NCBI RefSeq assembly: GCF_001854125.1
Contig: NZ_CP017715.1
Location: 1-64,000, forward strand
DNA from: Marinobacter salinus
Lineage (GTDB): Bacteria; Pseudomonadota; Gammaproteobacteria; Pseudomonadales; Oleiphilaceae
Direction: 5' to 3'
DNA length: 64,000 bases
A program made the translations under genes and the position numbers. Below the pieces are notes generated by a model. The model had not been told where the DNA came from. It saw nothing but the letters and a program-made list of their open reading frames with translations, and made no database searches. Of this stretch, positions 44,137 to 53,189 are shown in pieces (the stretch's first letter is position 1; each line of letters begins with the position of its first letter).

Positions 44137-45498
44137 GTGGCTTCTTTTCAATTCAAAGAACGGCTTCAGGCAGCTGAAAGCTGGATTCTTGCAAACCCCA
44201 ACCCGCCTCAGAACTGGCCATGGACGTGGCTCTACAAGGTCGGCCGTTCGGCGTACGCCCTGGTGAGGGATGTGCTCAGCGGGCAGCTGACTCTCCATGC
44301 CATGAGTCTGGTTTACACCACCTTACTGAGCATCGTGCCTTTGTTGGCCCTGAGTTTCTCCGTGTTGAAGGCGTTGGGCGTGCATCAGCGAATGGAGCCC
44401 TTTCTGTTCCAGTTCTTTGAGCCCATGGGCCCCCAGGGGGTGGAACTGGCCGAGAAAATTCTGGGCTTTGTGGACAACATGAAAGTGGGGGTTCTCGGCT
44501 CGGTCGGACTCGCGTTGCTGGTATACACCGTTATTTCTTTGCTTCAGAAGATAGAGCGGTCATTCAATATGATCTGGCGGGTGCCGGATATGCGCTCGGT
44601 TGGGCAGCGCTTCAGCAACTATCTGAGTGTCATCATGGTGGGTCCGTTGCTCATGGTGTCCGCCATAGGTGTCAGCGCAACTATCTTCTCCTCTTCGATC
44701 GTCCAGACATTGATCGCGATAGAGCCACTTGGCTCCCTCATTCTGGTTATCAGCCGGTTTATGCCGTTCTTCCTTGTCGTCGGTGCCTTCACCTTCGTCT
44801 ATATCTTCATGCCCAATACTCGGGTGAAGCTTCGCTACGCGTTCATCGGTGGACTGGTTGCGGGCGTCTCCTGGCAGGCCGGAGGCATGCTGTTCGCGTC
44901 ATTTGTAGCCGGCTCCGCAAAGTACGCCGCGATATACTCGAGCTTTGCCATCGGGATCATTCTTCTGATCTGGATATATCTGAACTGGATGATTCTCCTG
45001 CTCGGTGCAAGCCTTGCGTTCTATTTGCAGAACCCCGGTTCCGTCGCCAAGCGCCGTGACGTTCAACTGGCTCCTGAATTACAGGAAAAAGTGGCGCTGG
45101 CATTGATGTGGCTGGTCTCCAAGCCCTTCAGTGAAGGCCGGCTGGCTCCGCAGCAGGAAGCGGTGGAGCAGGAATTGCGGGTACCGGGTGAGGTCAGTCG
45201 CGGTGTCAGCGACAAGCTTATTCGTGCCGGTATTCTTTCCCTGGCGGGGCGCCAGGGTGACCAGCTTGTTCCGGGGCGTTCTCTTGAACTGATCACCGTG
45301 GGTGATGTCCTGAAAGTGGTTCGTTACGATGAAGATCGCGTGGTCGACCGACTGCCCAAAATAGGGCCGATGGATCCGATGGAGGACTCCCGGGGGCAGG
45401 AGCACATATCATTCGCGGAACTGCTGAGAACCGGCGGGTCGGTTGAAAGCGGCAAACGGCCTGCGGAAGTAAAAGCGGTACCGGCTTCCGAAACCTGA
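44137..45498 (+). CDS. YihY/BrkB-family inner-membrane protein
   Basis: A 453-residue protein with a YihY/virulence-factor-BrkB domain (about 30-300) having six to seven helices. The motif SLVYTTLLSIVPLLALSFSVLK (given by its ends) near 53 is typical, with FMPNTRVKLRYAFIGG near 225. The C-terminal 140 residues are a cytoplasmic winged-helix-like extension (QEAVEQELRVPGEVSRGV). It starts at GTG 44137 after CAGGA. Function is not established. Confidence 0.9.
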   Translation: MASFQFKERLQAAESWILANPNPPQNWPWTWLYKVGRSAYALVRDVLSGQLTLHAMSLVYTTLLSIVPLLALSFSVLKALGVHQRMEPFLFQFFEPMGPQGVELAEKILGFVDNMKVGVLGSVGLALLVYTVISLLQKIERSFNMIWRVPDMRSVGQRFSNYLSVIMVGPLLMVSAIGVSATIFSSSIVQTLIAIEPLGSLILVISRFMPFFLVVGAFTFVYIFMPNTRVKLRYAFIGGLVAGVSWQAGGMLFASFVAGSAKYAAIYSSFAIGIILLIWIYLNWMILLLGASLAFYLQNPGSVAKRRDVQLAPELQEKVALALMWLVSKPFSEGRLAPQQEAVEQELRVPGEVSRGVSDKLIRAGILSLAGRQGDQLVPGRSLELITVGDVLKVVRYDEDRVVDRLPKIGPMDPMEDSRGQEHISFAELLRTGGSVESGKRPAEVKAVPASET

Positions 45499-45506
45499 GC
45501 TTTCGT

Positions 45507-46529
45507 TTATTTCAGCATGGCCTTGAGCGAGCCACGCACACGGTTGATCTGATCCGGAGATAGCCGCACCACTTTGGGGAGGTCCTCTTCGGCCAGGTTG
45601 CGCTGGTGAGCGTGCCGGAGTACCTCTCGGGTCCCGATAACCATCCCGTCGCTCAGGGGCGTATGCTGCTGACCCGGAGCCGGGCGCTCGGCGGCCATCA
45701 GTAAGGCATTATATTTTGGCGGCAGGTGCCATTCGTTGGCTAGCAGTTGGCACGTGGCCCAATGGAAACGCGCCAGGGCGTGCCGGACGAGCGCCGGATC
45801 CGGCTCGCTTGCGCCACCATTTTCCCGGCATATTCTCTGCAATTCCCGCCGTATCGTAATGTAAGACAGTGCCGGCAGCAGTCCCACCATGAAATGGGCA
45901 CTGGTATCGGCTCTATTCATTTTGGCGATCAGTTCGGCGGCACGGGCGCAGGTCAGTCCCCAGCGCCAGACCCGTTGGGCGAACAGTGCTTCCCGGCTGT
46001 TTCGTGCCGCCATCATAGGGCGCATGACTGTGGCGGAAATGACATTGCGTATCCCGTCGACACCGAGAATAAATACCGCGTGATCAACGGACTCGATGGC
46101 GTGGTCTCCCGGCCGGAAATAGGGGCTATTGGCAACCTGCAACAACTGGTCGGTAAGTGCCGGATCCGCCAGAATAATTTCCGTCATTCGCTGTCGGTCT
46201 GTGGATTCGTCGGACAGGGCCTTCATCAGCATAGGCAGGCTGAGGGGCTGTCTCGGCAATTCCTGCAGCTCGTCAGCGCTCAGTCTGTGAGCCAATTCCT
46301 CAAGCACTGGCCCGGCAGACGAGAGGCCTGACTTTAGTGCTGACGGTGAGGCATCCAGCAGCCAGGAAAAAAGATGATTCTCCAACTCCTGGGCGAGTTC
46401 GGGCACATCGTCCGTTGCGTCGTTTACAGGGGGATCTTTTGAAGGATTGAAGAGTCTGGCTTCCGGTGCCGGTGTCACCGGGTGTGCGGAAGAGAAAAAT
46501 CCTGAAATCCAGGAGATAAAACCTGGCAT
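45507..46529 (-). CDS. HDOD-domain signalling protein
   Basis: A 340-residue protein with an HDOD domain at about 85-290 (LPMLMKALSDESTDRQRM, LLQVANSPYFRPGDHAIES, AVFILGVDGIRNVI). HDOD proteins act in signalling and lack full HD catalysis. The first 60 residues are variable. The start at 46529 follows CGGAGG; a TTG at 46547 is less likely. It ends 9 bp from the convergent BrkB-type gene. The role is unknown. Confidence 0.88.
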   Translation of the reverse strand: MPGFISWISGFFSSAHPVTPAPEARLFNPSKDPPVNDATDDVPELAQELENHLFSWLLDASPSALKSGLSSAGPVLEELAHRLSADELQELPRQPLSLPMLMKALSDESTDRQRMTEIILADPALTDQLLQVANSPYFRPGDHAIESVDHAVFILGVDGIRNVISATVMRPMMAARNSREALFAQRVWRWGLTCARAAELIAKMNRADTSAHFMVGLLPALSYITIRRELQRICRENGGASEPDPALVRHALARFHWATCQLLANEWHLPPKYNALLMAAERPAPGQQHTPLSDGMVIGTREVLRHAHQRNLAEEDLPKVVRLSPDQINRVRGSLKAMLK

Positions 46530-46639
46530 CCGTTGCCTCCGGGTCAATCAATCGTAAGCTAACTCGTATCCTTGCCTGCGCAGTATAGTAACCAGCTACA
46601 CAAATGCACAGACGAAGATTGATTGATTTCCGCTATTAA

Positions 46640-47869
46640 TCAGATAATCGACTGGCCGAATACAAACACCAGCTGGCCGACCCCGGCTGCAAAACCCAGA
46701 AAAGCACCCACCAGAATCAGTTTGATTTCGTCCTCCTGGAAGCAGGGGCGTAACAGATCCTGAAATTCTTCCGAGGACAGGGCGATCATTCGTTCCACCA
46801 TAATGGATTCGACTGCCCGCGCCCGGTCTTGTTCGAAAACTGGATTGTTAAAGGAAGTTTGGGATATTTCTATCGCTTTCTCGCCCACCTGGTGTTTCAG
46901 GGTGGCAAAGCCAGTCGGACCAAACGCCATTTGAGTGAGCGCTTTGCCCATGCCGGCGGTCTCATCCACCAGTGGCTTGATATGTTTTTTGACCATGTTC
47001 CGGGCTCTGTCACCTTTGGGGCCATCAAGGATGGCGTTGATGATGTTGCCCACGGTCAGAATTTCGTGAGTGACAATGTGGCAGAAGGATTCGGCGACGG
47101 CGGGTTGTCGCTTCAGAAACAGCCCCTGAATGCTGAAGGGGCCCACTTTCTTTGCATGCAGTGGGCGGAAGATGACGTTCAGGGCAATCCAGTTGGTGGC
47201 CCACCCCACCAGCAGTCCGAAGAAGGGCAGTACCCACCAGCTCTGGTAGAAGTACCAGACCGCCATCTGGACCAGGCCGAAAAGAAACCCGAAGTACATG
47301 CCGGAATTGACGATAAAGCGGAATTCCACCTCGCCACATTCCAGGAATATGCGGTTGAGCAGCTGTTTGTCGCTGGCGAGCCGCTCAATAACCATGCCCT
47401 TGATGTCGAGCAGGTCCTCGATGTTTGCGGAAACATCCTCCACCAGGTTGTCCACCAGTTGTGGAGTGGACTTTCTGACCCGGTCATACACCATGTTTCT
47501 GGCCGAGGCCGGCAGGTTTTCCCAGAAGGTCGGGTGCTCCCTCAGCATCATTTCATCGACATACTCTTCGATGCGGGGGTCCACGGAATGAACAATGTGG
47601 GTCGCCAGGACTTTAGGATCAATCTGTTGAAAGATTTCACGCACAGTGCCGATTTTGGAAATGGTGGCGTCTACGCTGATGGCCGCCATTTTTCGGGCTT
47701 TCGAGGGAATGATGCCCTGCCAGCCCAAAAGCGGCGGTTTGCCAACGAATTCCAGCGGGTAGAAGGTCATTTTGATGGCAAGCCAGTTGGTGATCCAGCC
47801 AATCAGAGCAGCAATGACAGGAATGCTGAGGTACTGCCAGAATTCAGGGGTGGTGAACAAACTTGTCAT
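46640..47869 (-). CDS. DUF445 family membrane protein
   Basis: A 409-residue protein with an N-terminal membrane helix (IPVIAALIGWITNWLAIKM), central helices near 205-245 that repeat the WATNWIALNVIF motif, and a C-terminal helix (FLGFAAGVGQLVFVFGQS). The repeated TNW.A motif is typical of DUF445. Function is unknown. It stands alone on the minus strand. Confidence 0.9.
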   Translation of the reverse strand: MTSLFTTPEFWQYLSIPVIAALIGWITNWLAIKMTFYPLEFVGKPPLLGWQGIIPSKARKMAAISVDATISKIGTVREIFQQIDPKVLATHIVHSVDPRIEEYVDEMMLREHPTFWENLPASARNMVYDRVRKSTPQLVDNLVEDVSANIEDLLDIKGMVIERLASDKQLLNRIFLECGEVEFRFIVNSGMYFGFLFGLVQMAVWYFYQSWWVLPFFGLLVGWATNWIALNVIFRPLHAKKVGPFSIQGLFLKRQPAVAESFCHIVTHEILTVGNIINAILDGPKGDRARNMVKKHIKPLVDETAGMGKALTQMAFGPTGFATLKHQVGEKAIEISQTSFNNPVFEQDRARAVESIMVERMIALSSEEFQDLLRPCFQEDEIKLILVGAFLGFAAGVGQLVFVFGQSII

Positions 47870-47968
47870 CCGCTGCTCTCATCAGTGATCCAATCAGTCA
47901 GGGATAATGTTGGTAGAGGTGTGTGCTGTCAATGACTTGGGTGCCAGTCTGAGACGGCGTTACGGCCG

Positions 47969-48709
47969 TCAGGTCGTTTCTCCAAGATCGCCCCACAGCC
48001 ACTGGCATAGCGCCATGGCCGCGACAGGTGCGGTTTCGGTTCTGAGAACCCGGGGGCCCAGAGCTACGGGCAGGAAGCCTTCTCTCTCCGCCATGGTAAT
48101 CTCATCGGCCGTCAGGCCGCCTTCTGGCCCGATCATCAGGGCAACGCGACCCGGCGTAGCTATGGTTTTCAGGGACTGTTCTGTACGGTGGTGCAGCACC
48201 AGTCGCGCGTCGCAATCGCGGCTGTGTTCCAGCCATTGCGCCACGGTCATCACCGGCAGAATTTCAGGCACCTTCGCCCGGCCGCACTGCTCTGCAGCGC
48301 TCACTGCCACTGACTGCCAGTGGCGCAGGCGCTTGTCTTCCCGGTCGCCTTTGAGCTTTATGTCGCAGCGTTCAGTCGTGAGGGGGATGATGCGGGTGAC
48401 ACCCATCTCGACCGCTTTCTGAACGGCGTAATCCATGCGATCGCCTTTGGACAGGGTCTGGCCAAGGACTATTTCCAGAGGCGATTCGGTCAGGTTGGGC
48501 TCGGGCTGCCCTACCATCACCTCCACTAGCTTCTTGCCAGCCGTGGTTATGGTGGCGGGATAGTCCTGGCCATCACCGTTGAACAGCCGCAGCTCCTGTC
48601 CTGGCTGCATGCGCAGTACCCGCCCGACGTGCTGGGCGGCATTTTCGTCCAGCTCGGTTGTCAGTCCTTCGCCCAGTGGCGAGTCCGTGTAAATTCTGGG
48701 GATGCGCAT
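47969..48709 (-). CDS. rsmE: RsmE, 16S rRNA m3U1498 methyltransferase
   Basis: A 246-residue SPOUT methyltransferase that modifies U1498 of 16S rRNA. The knot motif LMIGPEGGLTADEI is near 190, with LGPRVLRTETA near 215. The N-terminal PUA-like half begins MRIPRIYTDSPL. It follows bioA by 15 bp on the same strand, so the two may share a transcript. Confidence 0.95.
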   Translation of the reverse strand: MRIPRIYTDSPLGEGLTTELDENAAQHVGRVLRMQPGQELRLFNGDGQDYPATITTAGKKLVEVMVGQPEPNLTESPLEIVLGQTLSKGDRMDYAVQKAVEMGVTRIIPLTTERCDIKLKGDREDKRLRHWQSVAVSAAEQCGRAKVPEILPVMTVAQWLEHSRDCDARLVLHHRTEQSLKTIATPGRVALMIGPEGGLTADEITMAEREGFLPVALGPRVLRTETAPVAAMALCQWLWGDLGETT

Positions 48710-48724
48710 GCCTGTTTATCCTGG

Positions 48725-50077
48725 TCAGTCCCGAACGGCGATTTCGATGCCTTCGGTCGCTACCTGTCCCAGGTGACGGATCTGGTCTTCGGTGATGACG
48801 TAAGGCGGCATGAAGTAAACCACATTACCCAGGGGGCGAAGCAAGGCCTGACGTGTCAGGGAATGCTGGTAAACCCGAATCCCCCGGCGTTCCTGCCAGG
48901 GAAAGGGCGTTTTGGACGCCTTGTCCTTGACCATTTCCACGGCAAGGGTCATGCCGTGCTGGCGGATATCCCCAACGTTGGGGTGGTCCGCCAGATGGGC
49001 GACGGAGTCGGCCATGCAGGCGGAAAGCCGGCGGTTGTTTTCAATGACATTGTCGTCCCGGAAAATGTCCAGGGTCGCCAGAGCAACCGCGCAGCCGATG
49101 GGGTTTCCGGTGTAGCTGTGGCTGTGCAGGAAGGCTTTCAGGGTGTCATAGTCGTCATAAAAGGCATTGTAGACAGTGTTTGTGGTCAGAACGACGGACA
49201 GCGGCAGGTAACCCGCTGTCAGGCCTTTGGACAAGCACATGAAATCCGGGGTGATACCGGACTGTTCGCAGGCAAACAGGGTGCCGGTCCGGCCAAAGCC
49301 GACGGCAATTTCGTCTGCGATCAGGTGCACGCCGTAGCGGTCGCAAGCTTCTCTCAGTTTGGTGTGGTAGATCGGGTGGTGCATGCGCATGCCGCCGGCA
49401 CACTGGATCAGGGGTTCCACGACAACTGCGCAGATTTCGTCGTGTTTTTCCGCCAAGAGTCTTTCCATGGCCTCGAACTGGCGCAGGGCATAATCCTCGT
49501 CGGTTTCTCCGGCTTCTTTGTTGAAGGCATCTGGCGACGGTGCAGTCAGCACTTCCATCAGCAAAGGCTGATAGGTGTCCTTGTAGAGCGCCACATCGCC
49601 CAGCGCCAGTGCTCCAAGGGTTTCCCCGTGGTAGCTGTTGCTCAGATTCACGAAGTTTTTCTTGCCCGGTTTGCCCTGGTTCTTCCAGTAGTGGAAGCTC
49701 ATTTTGAGCGCCGCTTCGATGGCAGAGGAGCCGTTATCCGCGTAAAAGCACTTGTTCAGGCCCTCAGGGGTAACCTCAATGAGTCGCTCGGACAGATTGA
49801 CCACCGGCTCGTGAGTAAACCCGGCGAGGATGACATGCTCCAGCTGCCCTATCTGTTCCTGGATGGCCGCATTGATTCTCGGGTTGGCGTGACCGAACAG
49901 GTTAACCCACCAGGAACTGACGGCGTCGATAAACCGGTTGTTCTCGAAATCCTCCAGCCAAACACCTTCGCCTCGCCTGATGGGGACCAGTGGCAGGGTC
50001 TTTTCGTGGTCTTTCATCTGGGTGCAGGGGTGCCATACGGATTTCAGGCCGCGGGCGACGAGATCGGCATTGCGCAT
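48725..50077 (-). CDS. bioA: BioA, adenosylmethionine-8-amino-7-oxononanoate transaminase
   Basis: A PLP aminotransferase of 450 residues in biotin synthesis, using SAM as amino donor. The N-terminal VWHPCTQMKDHE is a BioA hallmark, and the PLP lysine is in CLSKGLTAGYLPLS. The other bio genes are not nearby. A BirA-like inverted repeat lies 41 bp upstream (50118-50149), consistent with biotin-controlled repression. A 505-residue opposite-strand frame is a shadow. Confidence 0.96.
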   Translation of the reverse strand: MRNADLVARGLKSVWHPCTQMKDHEKTLPLVPIRRGEGVWLEDFENNRFIDAVSSWWVNLFGHANPRINAAIQEQIGQLEHVILAGFTHEPVVNLSERLIEVTPEGLNKCFYADNGSSAIEAALKMSFHYWKNQGKPGKKNFVNLSNSYHGETLGALALGDVALYKDTYQPLLMEVLTAPSPDAFNKEAGETDEDYALRQFEAMERLLAEKHDEICAVVVEPLIQCAGGMRMHHPIYHTKLREACDRYGVHLIADEIAVGFGRTGTLFACEQSGITPDFMCLSKGLTAGYLPLSVVLTTNTVYNAFYDDYDTLKAFLHSHSYTGNPIGCAVALATLDIFRDDNVIENNRRLSACMADSVAHLADHPNVGDIRQHGMTLAVEMVKDKASKTPFPWQERRGIRVYQHSLTRQALLRPLGNVVYFMPPYVITEDQIRHLGQVATEGIEIAVRD

Positions 50078-50117
50078 GGTGAGTCTCCGGTCGAGCTGTC
50101 AGGTTCAGAAGAATCGG

Positions 50118-50149
50118 CTGTTAACCTGTGGAAATATTACAGTTAACAG
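50118..50149. promoter_or_regulatory. Candidate BirA operator of bioA
   Basis: CTGTTAACC-N14-AGTTAACAG matches the layout TTGTAAACC-N14-16-GGTTTACAA used by BirA, with two changes per arm. It lies 41 bp before the bioA start. A third TTAAC element (50355-50362) lies across the hsdM remnant. Confidence 0.55.
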
Positions 50150-50312
50150 CGGTCGCTGACCACTCTGCTGGTTGGCGCCAGGTAGAACACGTTTTCCATG
50201 GCGTAGAATTTCACCATGTCCACATGGTCGCCCTGGCCCTCGTCGATCATGGCCTGTCGCTGACAAATTTCAGGAAGATCAGGCTGAGTACCACATGTTT
50301 GTACTCAGTTGG
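50143..50312 (-). pseudogene. Remnant of an HsdM (type I restriction-modification methylase) gene
   Basis: The minus strand encodes PTEYKHVVLSLIFLKFVSDR, then after a frame break and internal loss MIDEGQGDHVDMVKFY and MENVFYLAPTS. This order matches the N-terminal region of HsdM (EYKHVVLGLIFLK followed by ENVF). The rest of hsdM, hsdS and hsdR is absent. Similar AGTTAACAG 9-mers lie at both ends (50141-50149 and 50354-50362), but the first is also part of the BirA-like site. The fragment is about 55 codons and too short for a working protein. Confidence 0.75.
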
Positions 50313-50437
50313 CTTTGGGAGGTGAGCCCGTTTTGGTGACGTTTCCCTGCTATAGTTAACAGTACACATCCGGATTGGGTCCTGATTCTTGCTGTGCAGG
50401 CCATCCGCTTTCACGGAATATGGCAAGGAAGCGGAAC

Positions 50438-51157
50438 ATGGACTATCGCGCGATTGTTCTGATAATCAGTTTCTTGTGTGCTTTTGTCTCCCGGGTTTCT
50501 TTTGCCCAGGAGGCAGTCGCAGAGCTCAAGGGCCAAGAGAAAGACTTTCAGGAAGTACTGACGGAAGAAGCGTCCGTTAGTGGCCGGGTTGTGGCCGGTG
50601 TGTTGTCTTCGAATGCCAGGGCCGCCCAAGCTCTGTCGCTGGTTTCATCACCGGCACGGGAGGGCGAAGATGTCTGTGTCCGGGTGATCTCACGTGATGG
50701 ACTGTACTGGTCCGAAAATACCTTCCGCTGGCCGTCCGGTTCGAAGGCCGACACGGTTCGCCTGCAAGACCTCTCCAAATATGACCTCAGCCGCTACGCC
50801 GGAACGGACCTCTCTGTCCTCGGATACGAGGGCGATTGCAGTGAGGCGCACAGTGGCCCGGTTTTGATTGCCGTCCGAGGGGATAACCCTCGGCTGCCGG
50901 ATTCTCTGGATATCTTTGTCAATTCCGGCCGGTCGGATACTTTTGCTGTGATCACCTCGCCGGATATCGCTACCAGAACGATTGCATGTCGTCTGATCAG
51001 GGAAGGGCGCCGAACCGGATACGACACCATTTGCACACTACCCATTGCCAATACCGGGACCGGAAGTCTGGCCATACGCATCATGCGCCGACGGTTTGAT
51101 CGGATGATGCCGCCGACGGAGCTGGTTGTGCGTTTGCCGGAACGGATGGGCAGGTGA
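50438..51157 (+). CDS. Secreted protein of unknown function (first gene of protease operon)
   Basis: A 239-residue protein with a signal peptide (about 1-24, ending SFA before QEAVAEL). The mature part has four cysteines (in EDVCVRV, EGDCSEA, TIACRL and TICTL) that could form two disulfides, and a mostly beta pattern. I recognise no family. The start at 50438 is chosen because GGAAGCGG precedes it; an upstream ATG at 50420 is possible. It overlaps the next gene by 4 bp (GTGA). Confidence 0.65.
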   Translation: MDYRAIVLIISFLCAFVSRVSFAQEAVAELKGQEKDFQEVLTEEASVSGRVVAGVLSSNARAAQALSLVSSPAREGEDVCVRVISRDGLYWSENTFRWPSGSKADTVRLQDLSKYDLSRYAGTDLSVLGYEGDCSEAHSGPVLIAVRGDNPRLPDSLDIFVNSGRSDTFAVITSPDIATRTIACRLIREGRRTGYDTICTLPIANTGTGSLAIRIMRRRFDRMMPPTELVVRLPERMGR

Positions 51158-52113
51158 CGCCCATGGGAGTCGGCAGTTCCGTAAGAAGGCGTTTTCGCAG
51201 ATTCCGGTTCCTCTTTGTGATGAGCCTGGAGAGGCAGTCCCGTAAAGTGGCTTTGTTCTTCTCGGCGGGCCTGATCCTGATTTTTCTGGGCCTGTATCTG
51301 GATGGTCGTGATCGCATCTTCACTCTGGATGCGGTGACCGAAACGGCGTCTGTGGTCACCTCGGATGGCGCTTTTTCGGAGTGGCGTGTTGGCGGCGCCA
51401 AGCTCTATAAAAACCCGTTTGCGACAAAGGATAGCGCGACACGTCTGCCGGAGAGCGCTTACCTCTTGATTCGCCAGGGCACACGGGTGGATATTCAGCG
51501 CCACGGTATTCAGGACGTGAGGCTTACGCTTGGCAGAACCGACGGCGCGGTAGGCAGTATCGTCAGCCCCGATGACGAAGAAAGGCTCCTGGAAAATTGG
51601 GCGTCGCTGACGGTGTCATCGGACGACCGGCCCTTCGTCTGGCCCTTTCGGGGCACGCTTGTGGTCGGGGATGATGTGAGCAGCGGCGTCGACAGCGTTC
51701 TGCTTCAGGGAACTGTCAACGTGCTTGAAGAACAGCTGTTCCGGGATACCCGCTACAGTGCGGGCACAAGTGAGCTGGATCGGGGGGACAAGGTTGGCTT
51801 CTGGAAACAGCCCGAAGGGAAAAAACACGAGGAAGCCGTTGTTGAGGGGTTCTTCAGAATTGAGCCCACCAATCAGGAAAGGTTCACTGAGGCTCTGAAC
51901 GCGATTCAGCTTGTTGCCCACGGTAGTGCCGATCACGTTAAAGTGGAAAGGCTGGGCAGTTCCGGTTATCAGATAAGGGCCACAAGCTGGGCCCGGTTCC
52001 TTTACGACCCTCTGCTATCGTTTTTCGCTGGTCTAGGAGCTCTGTTTTTTGCTGCGATAGAGATCTATTCCAATGTTCGTGAAATTCTCAAGGATGTGGC
52101 AAGCCGTGATTAG
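51154..52113 (+). CDS. Membrane protein with large extracytoplasmic domain (second gene of protease operon)
   Basis: A 319-residue protein from GTG 51154; ATG 51163 or 51220 are alternatives. A basic N-terminus (RRRFRRFRF) precedes a membrane helix at about 31-50. The middle 230 residues appear extracytoplasmic, and a second helix lies at about 283-307 (LLSFFAGLGALFFAAIEIY). Both ends would be in the cytoplasm. No family was recognised. It overlaps the protease gene by up to 41 bp. Confidence 0.65.
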   Translation: MTPMGVGSSVRRRFRRFRFLFVMSLERQSRKVALFFSAGLILIFLGLYLDGRDRIFTLDAVTETASVVTSDGAFSEWRVGGAKLYKNPFATKDSATRLPESAYLLIRQGTRVDIQRHGIQDVRLTLGRTDGAVGSIVSPDDEERLLENWASLTVSSDDRPFVWPFRGTLVVGDDVSSGVDSVLLQGTVNVLEEQLFRDTRYSAGTSELDRGDKVGFWKQPEGKKHEEAVVEGFFRIEPTNQERFTEALNAIQLVAHGSADHVKVERLGSSGYQIRATSWARFLYDPLLSFFAGLGALFFAAIEIYSNVREILKDVASRD

Positions 52114-53188
52114 AACGACAGCTCTGGTCCTCGTCATTCTGTTGCAGGTTGCTCGCACGGCAGAGGCGATGCCGCCTCAGGCCTTTGTGAAAGCCGGTGA
52201 GAACGGACAGGCGGTGCTGATGAGCCGCCTGAATGAATGTTACGCCTTGACCCCCGCGCACGTGATCGGCGATGGCTTTTTCGCCACCCTGGTTGGTGGC
52301 AGCAGTGCCCGCCCCAGAGGAGAAGCAGATCTGCTGCAACGCTTTGGGTACGATCTAGCGGTATTGCGTGTGACCGGCGCCATAACGGATAACTGTGACT
52401 TCGATCTGGGCGGTTCGTTCTCCTTGGATCGGGTACTGTCGACGGCGGCAAACGGCCAGATTGTATCAGTGAATTCCGACGGCAGTCTGAGCCGGAGAGA
52501 GGTTCGGGTTTCGGATGTGGGTCTTCTGTACCTGAGAGTCAGCCCGGTCGGCCCTGAAAATCAACTGTTCAAAGGGCTCAGTGGTAGCCTGCTTGCTCTG
52601 GATGACGCGCCAGCGGGAATTTTGATGTCGGTTGATCCGCAGACTGCTGAAGGCAAGGTGCTGAGGTTTGATCGCGCCGTAGAAACCGTCCGGCCATTTT
52701 TCGGCATGAAAACGACTAGCCAGGGGGCGGAGTCCGCGTCACTGGAGTCAGAGGTAGCTAACGAGGGTAATCTGGCCGAAATCGTTGAGCGTTGGTCAAG
52801 CCCGGCAGTGTCTGCCGAATATCGGGTGTCTAATCTGGTTGACGGTGTTGACGCAGGCACTGTCTGGCTGGCCGAACCCGAAGGGTTTCCGATTGAGGTG
52901 GTTGTTGATCTGAAAGGAGATCGGGTTCATCCGATTGATCGGGTGGTTCTGGTTGGTGAGGGCGTCACGCCATTGGAGCGGCTGCCCCGCGATTTCGAAC
53001 TGCTGGTCAGCACCAGAGAGGATGGCGGCTGGATGCCGGTTTTCAGTGGAACCTATTTCACCTCCGACAACTCAAAGTTAGTTGTCTTTGCGCCCGTTCG
53101 CGCCCGCAAGATTATGCTGCGCATTTATTCCCACTGGGGCGATTCCATGGGGGTGGGCCTTTCTGATTTCGTCGTGCGTCCCGAGTAA
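52073..53188 (+). CDS. Secreted trypsin-like serine protease with discoidin-like C-terminus
   Basis: A 371-residue protein with a signal peptide (to about residue 32, RTAEA). A trypsin-fold domain at about 40-205 shows the triad candidates H63 (LTPAHVIG), D94 (YDLAVLRV) and S170 (GLSGS). Residues 225-371 form a beta-rich module resembling F5/8-type (discoidin) domains (VSNLVDGVDAGTVWLAEPE; then IDRVVLVGEG and RKIMLRIYSHWGDS). The start could also be ATG 52094. It is the last gene of a three-gene overlapping operon and ends 2 bp from the convergent gene. The substrate is unknown. Confidence 0.7.
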   Translation: MFVKFSRMWQAVIRTTALVLVILLQVARTAEAMPPQAFVKAGENGQAVLMSRLNECYALTPAHVIGDGFFATLVGGSSARPRGEADLLQRFGYDLAVLRVTGAITDNCDFDLGGSFSLDRVLSTAANGQIVSVNSDGSLSRREVRVSDVGLLYLRVSPVGPENQLFKGLSGSLLALDDAPAGILMSVDPQTAEGKVLRFDRAVETVRPFFGMKTTSQGAESASLESEVANEGNLAEIVERWSSPAVSAEYRVSNLVDGVDAGTVWLAEPEGFPIEVVVDLKGDRVHPIDRVVLVGEGVTPLERLPRDFELLVSTREDGGWMPVFSGTYFTSDNSKLVVFAPVRARKIMLRIYSHWGDSMGVGLSDFVVRPE

Positions 53189-53189
53189 T

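Noticed and set aside
48629..50146. A 505-residue plus-strand frame opposite bioA
   Set aside because: Antisense to bioA with no domain; a shadow of the real gene.
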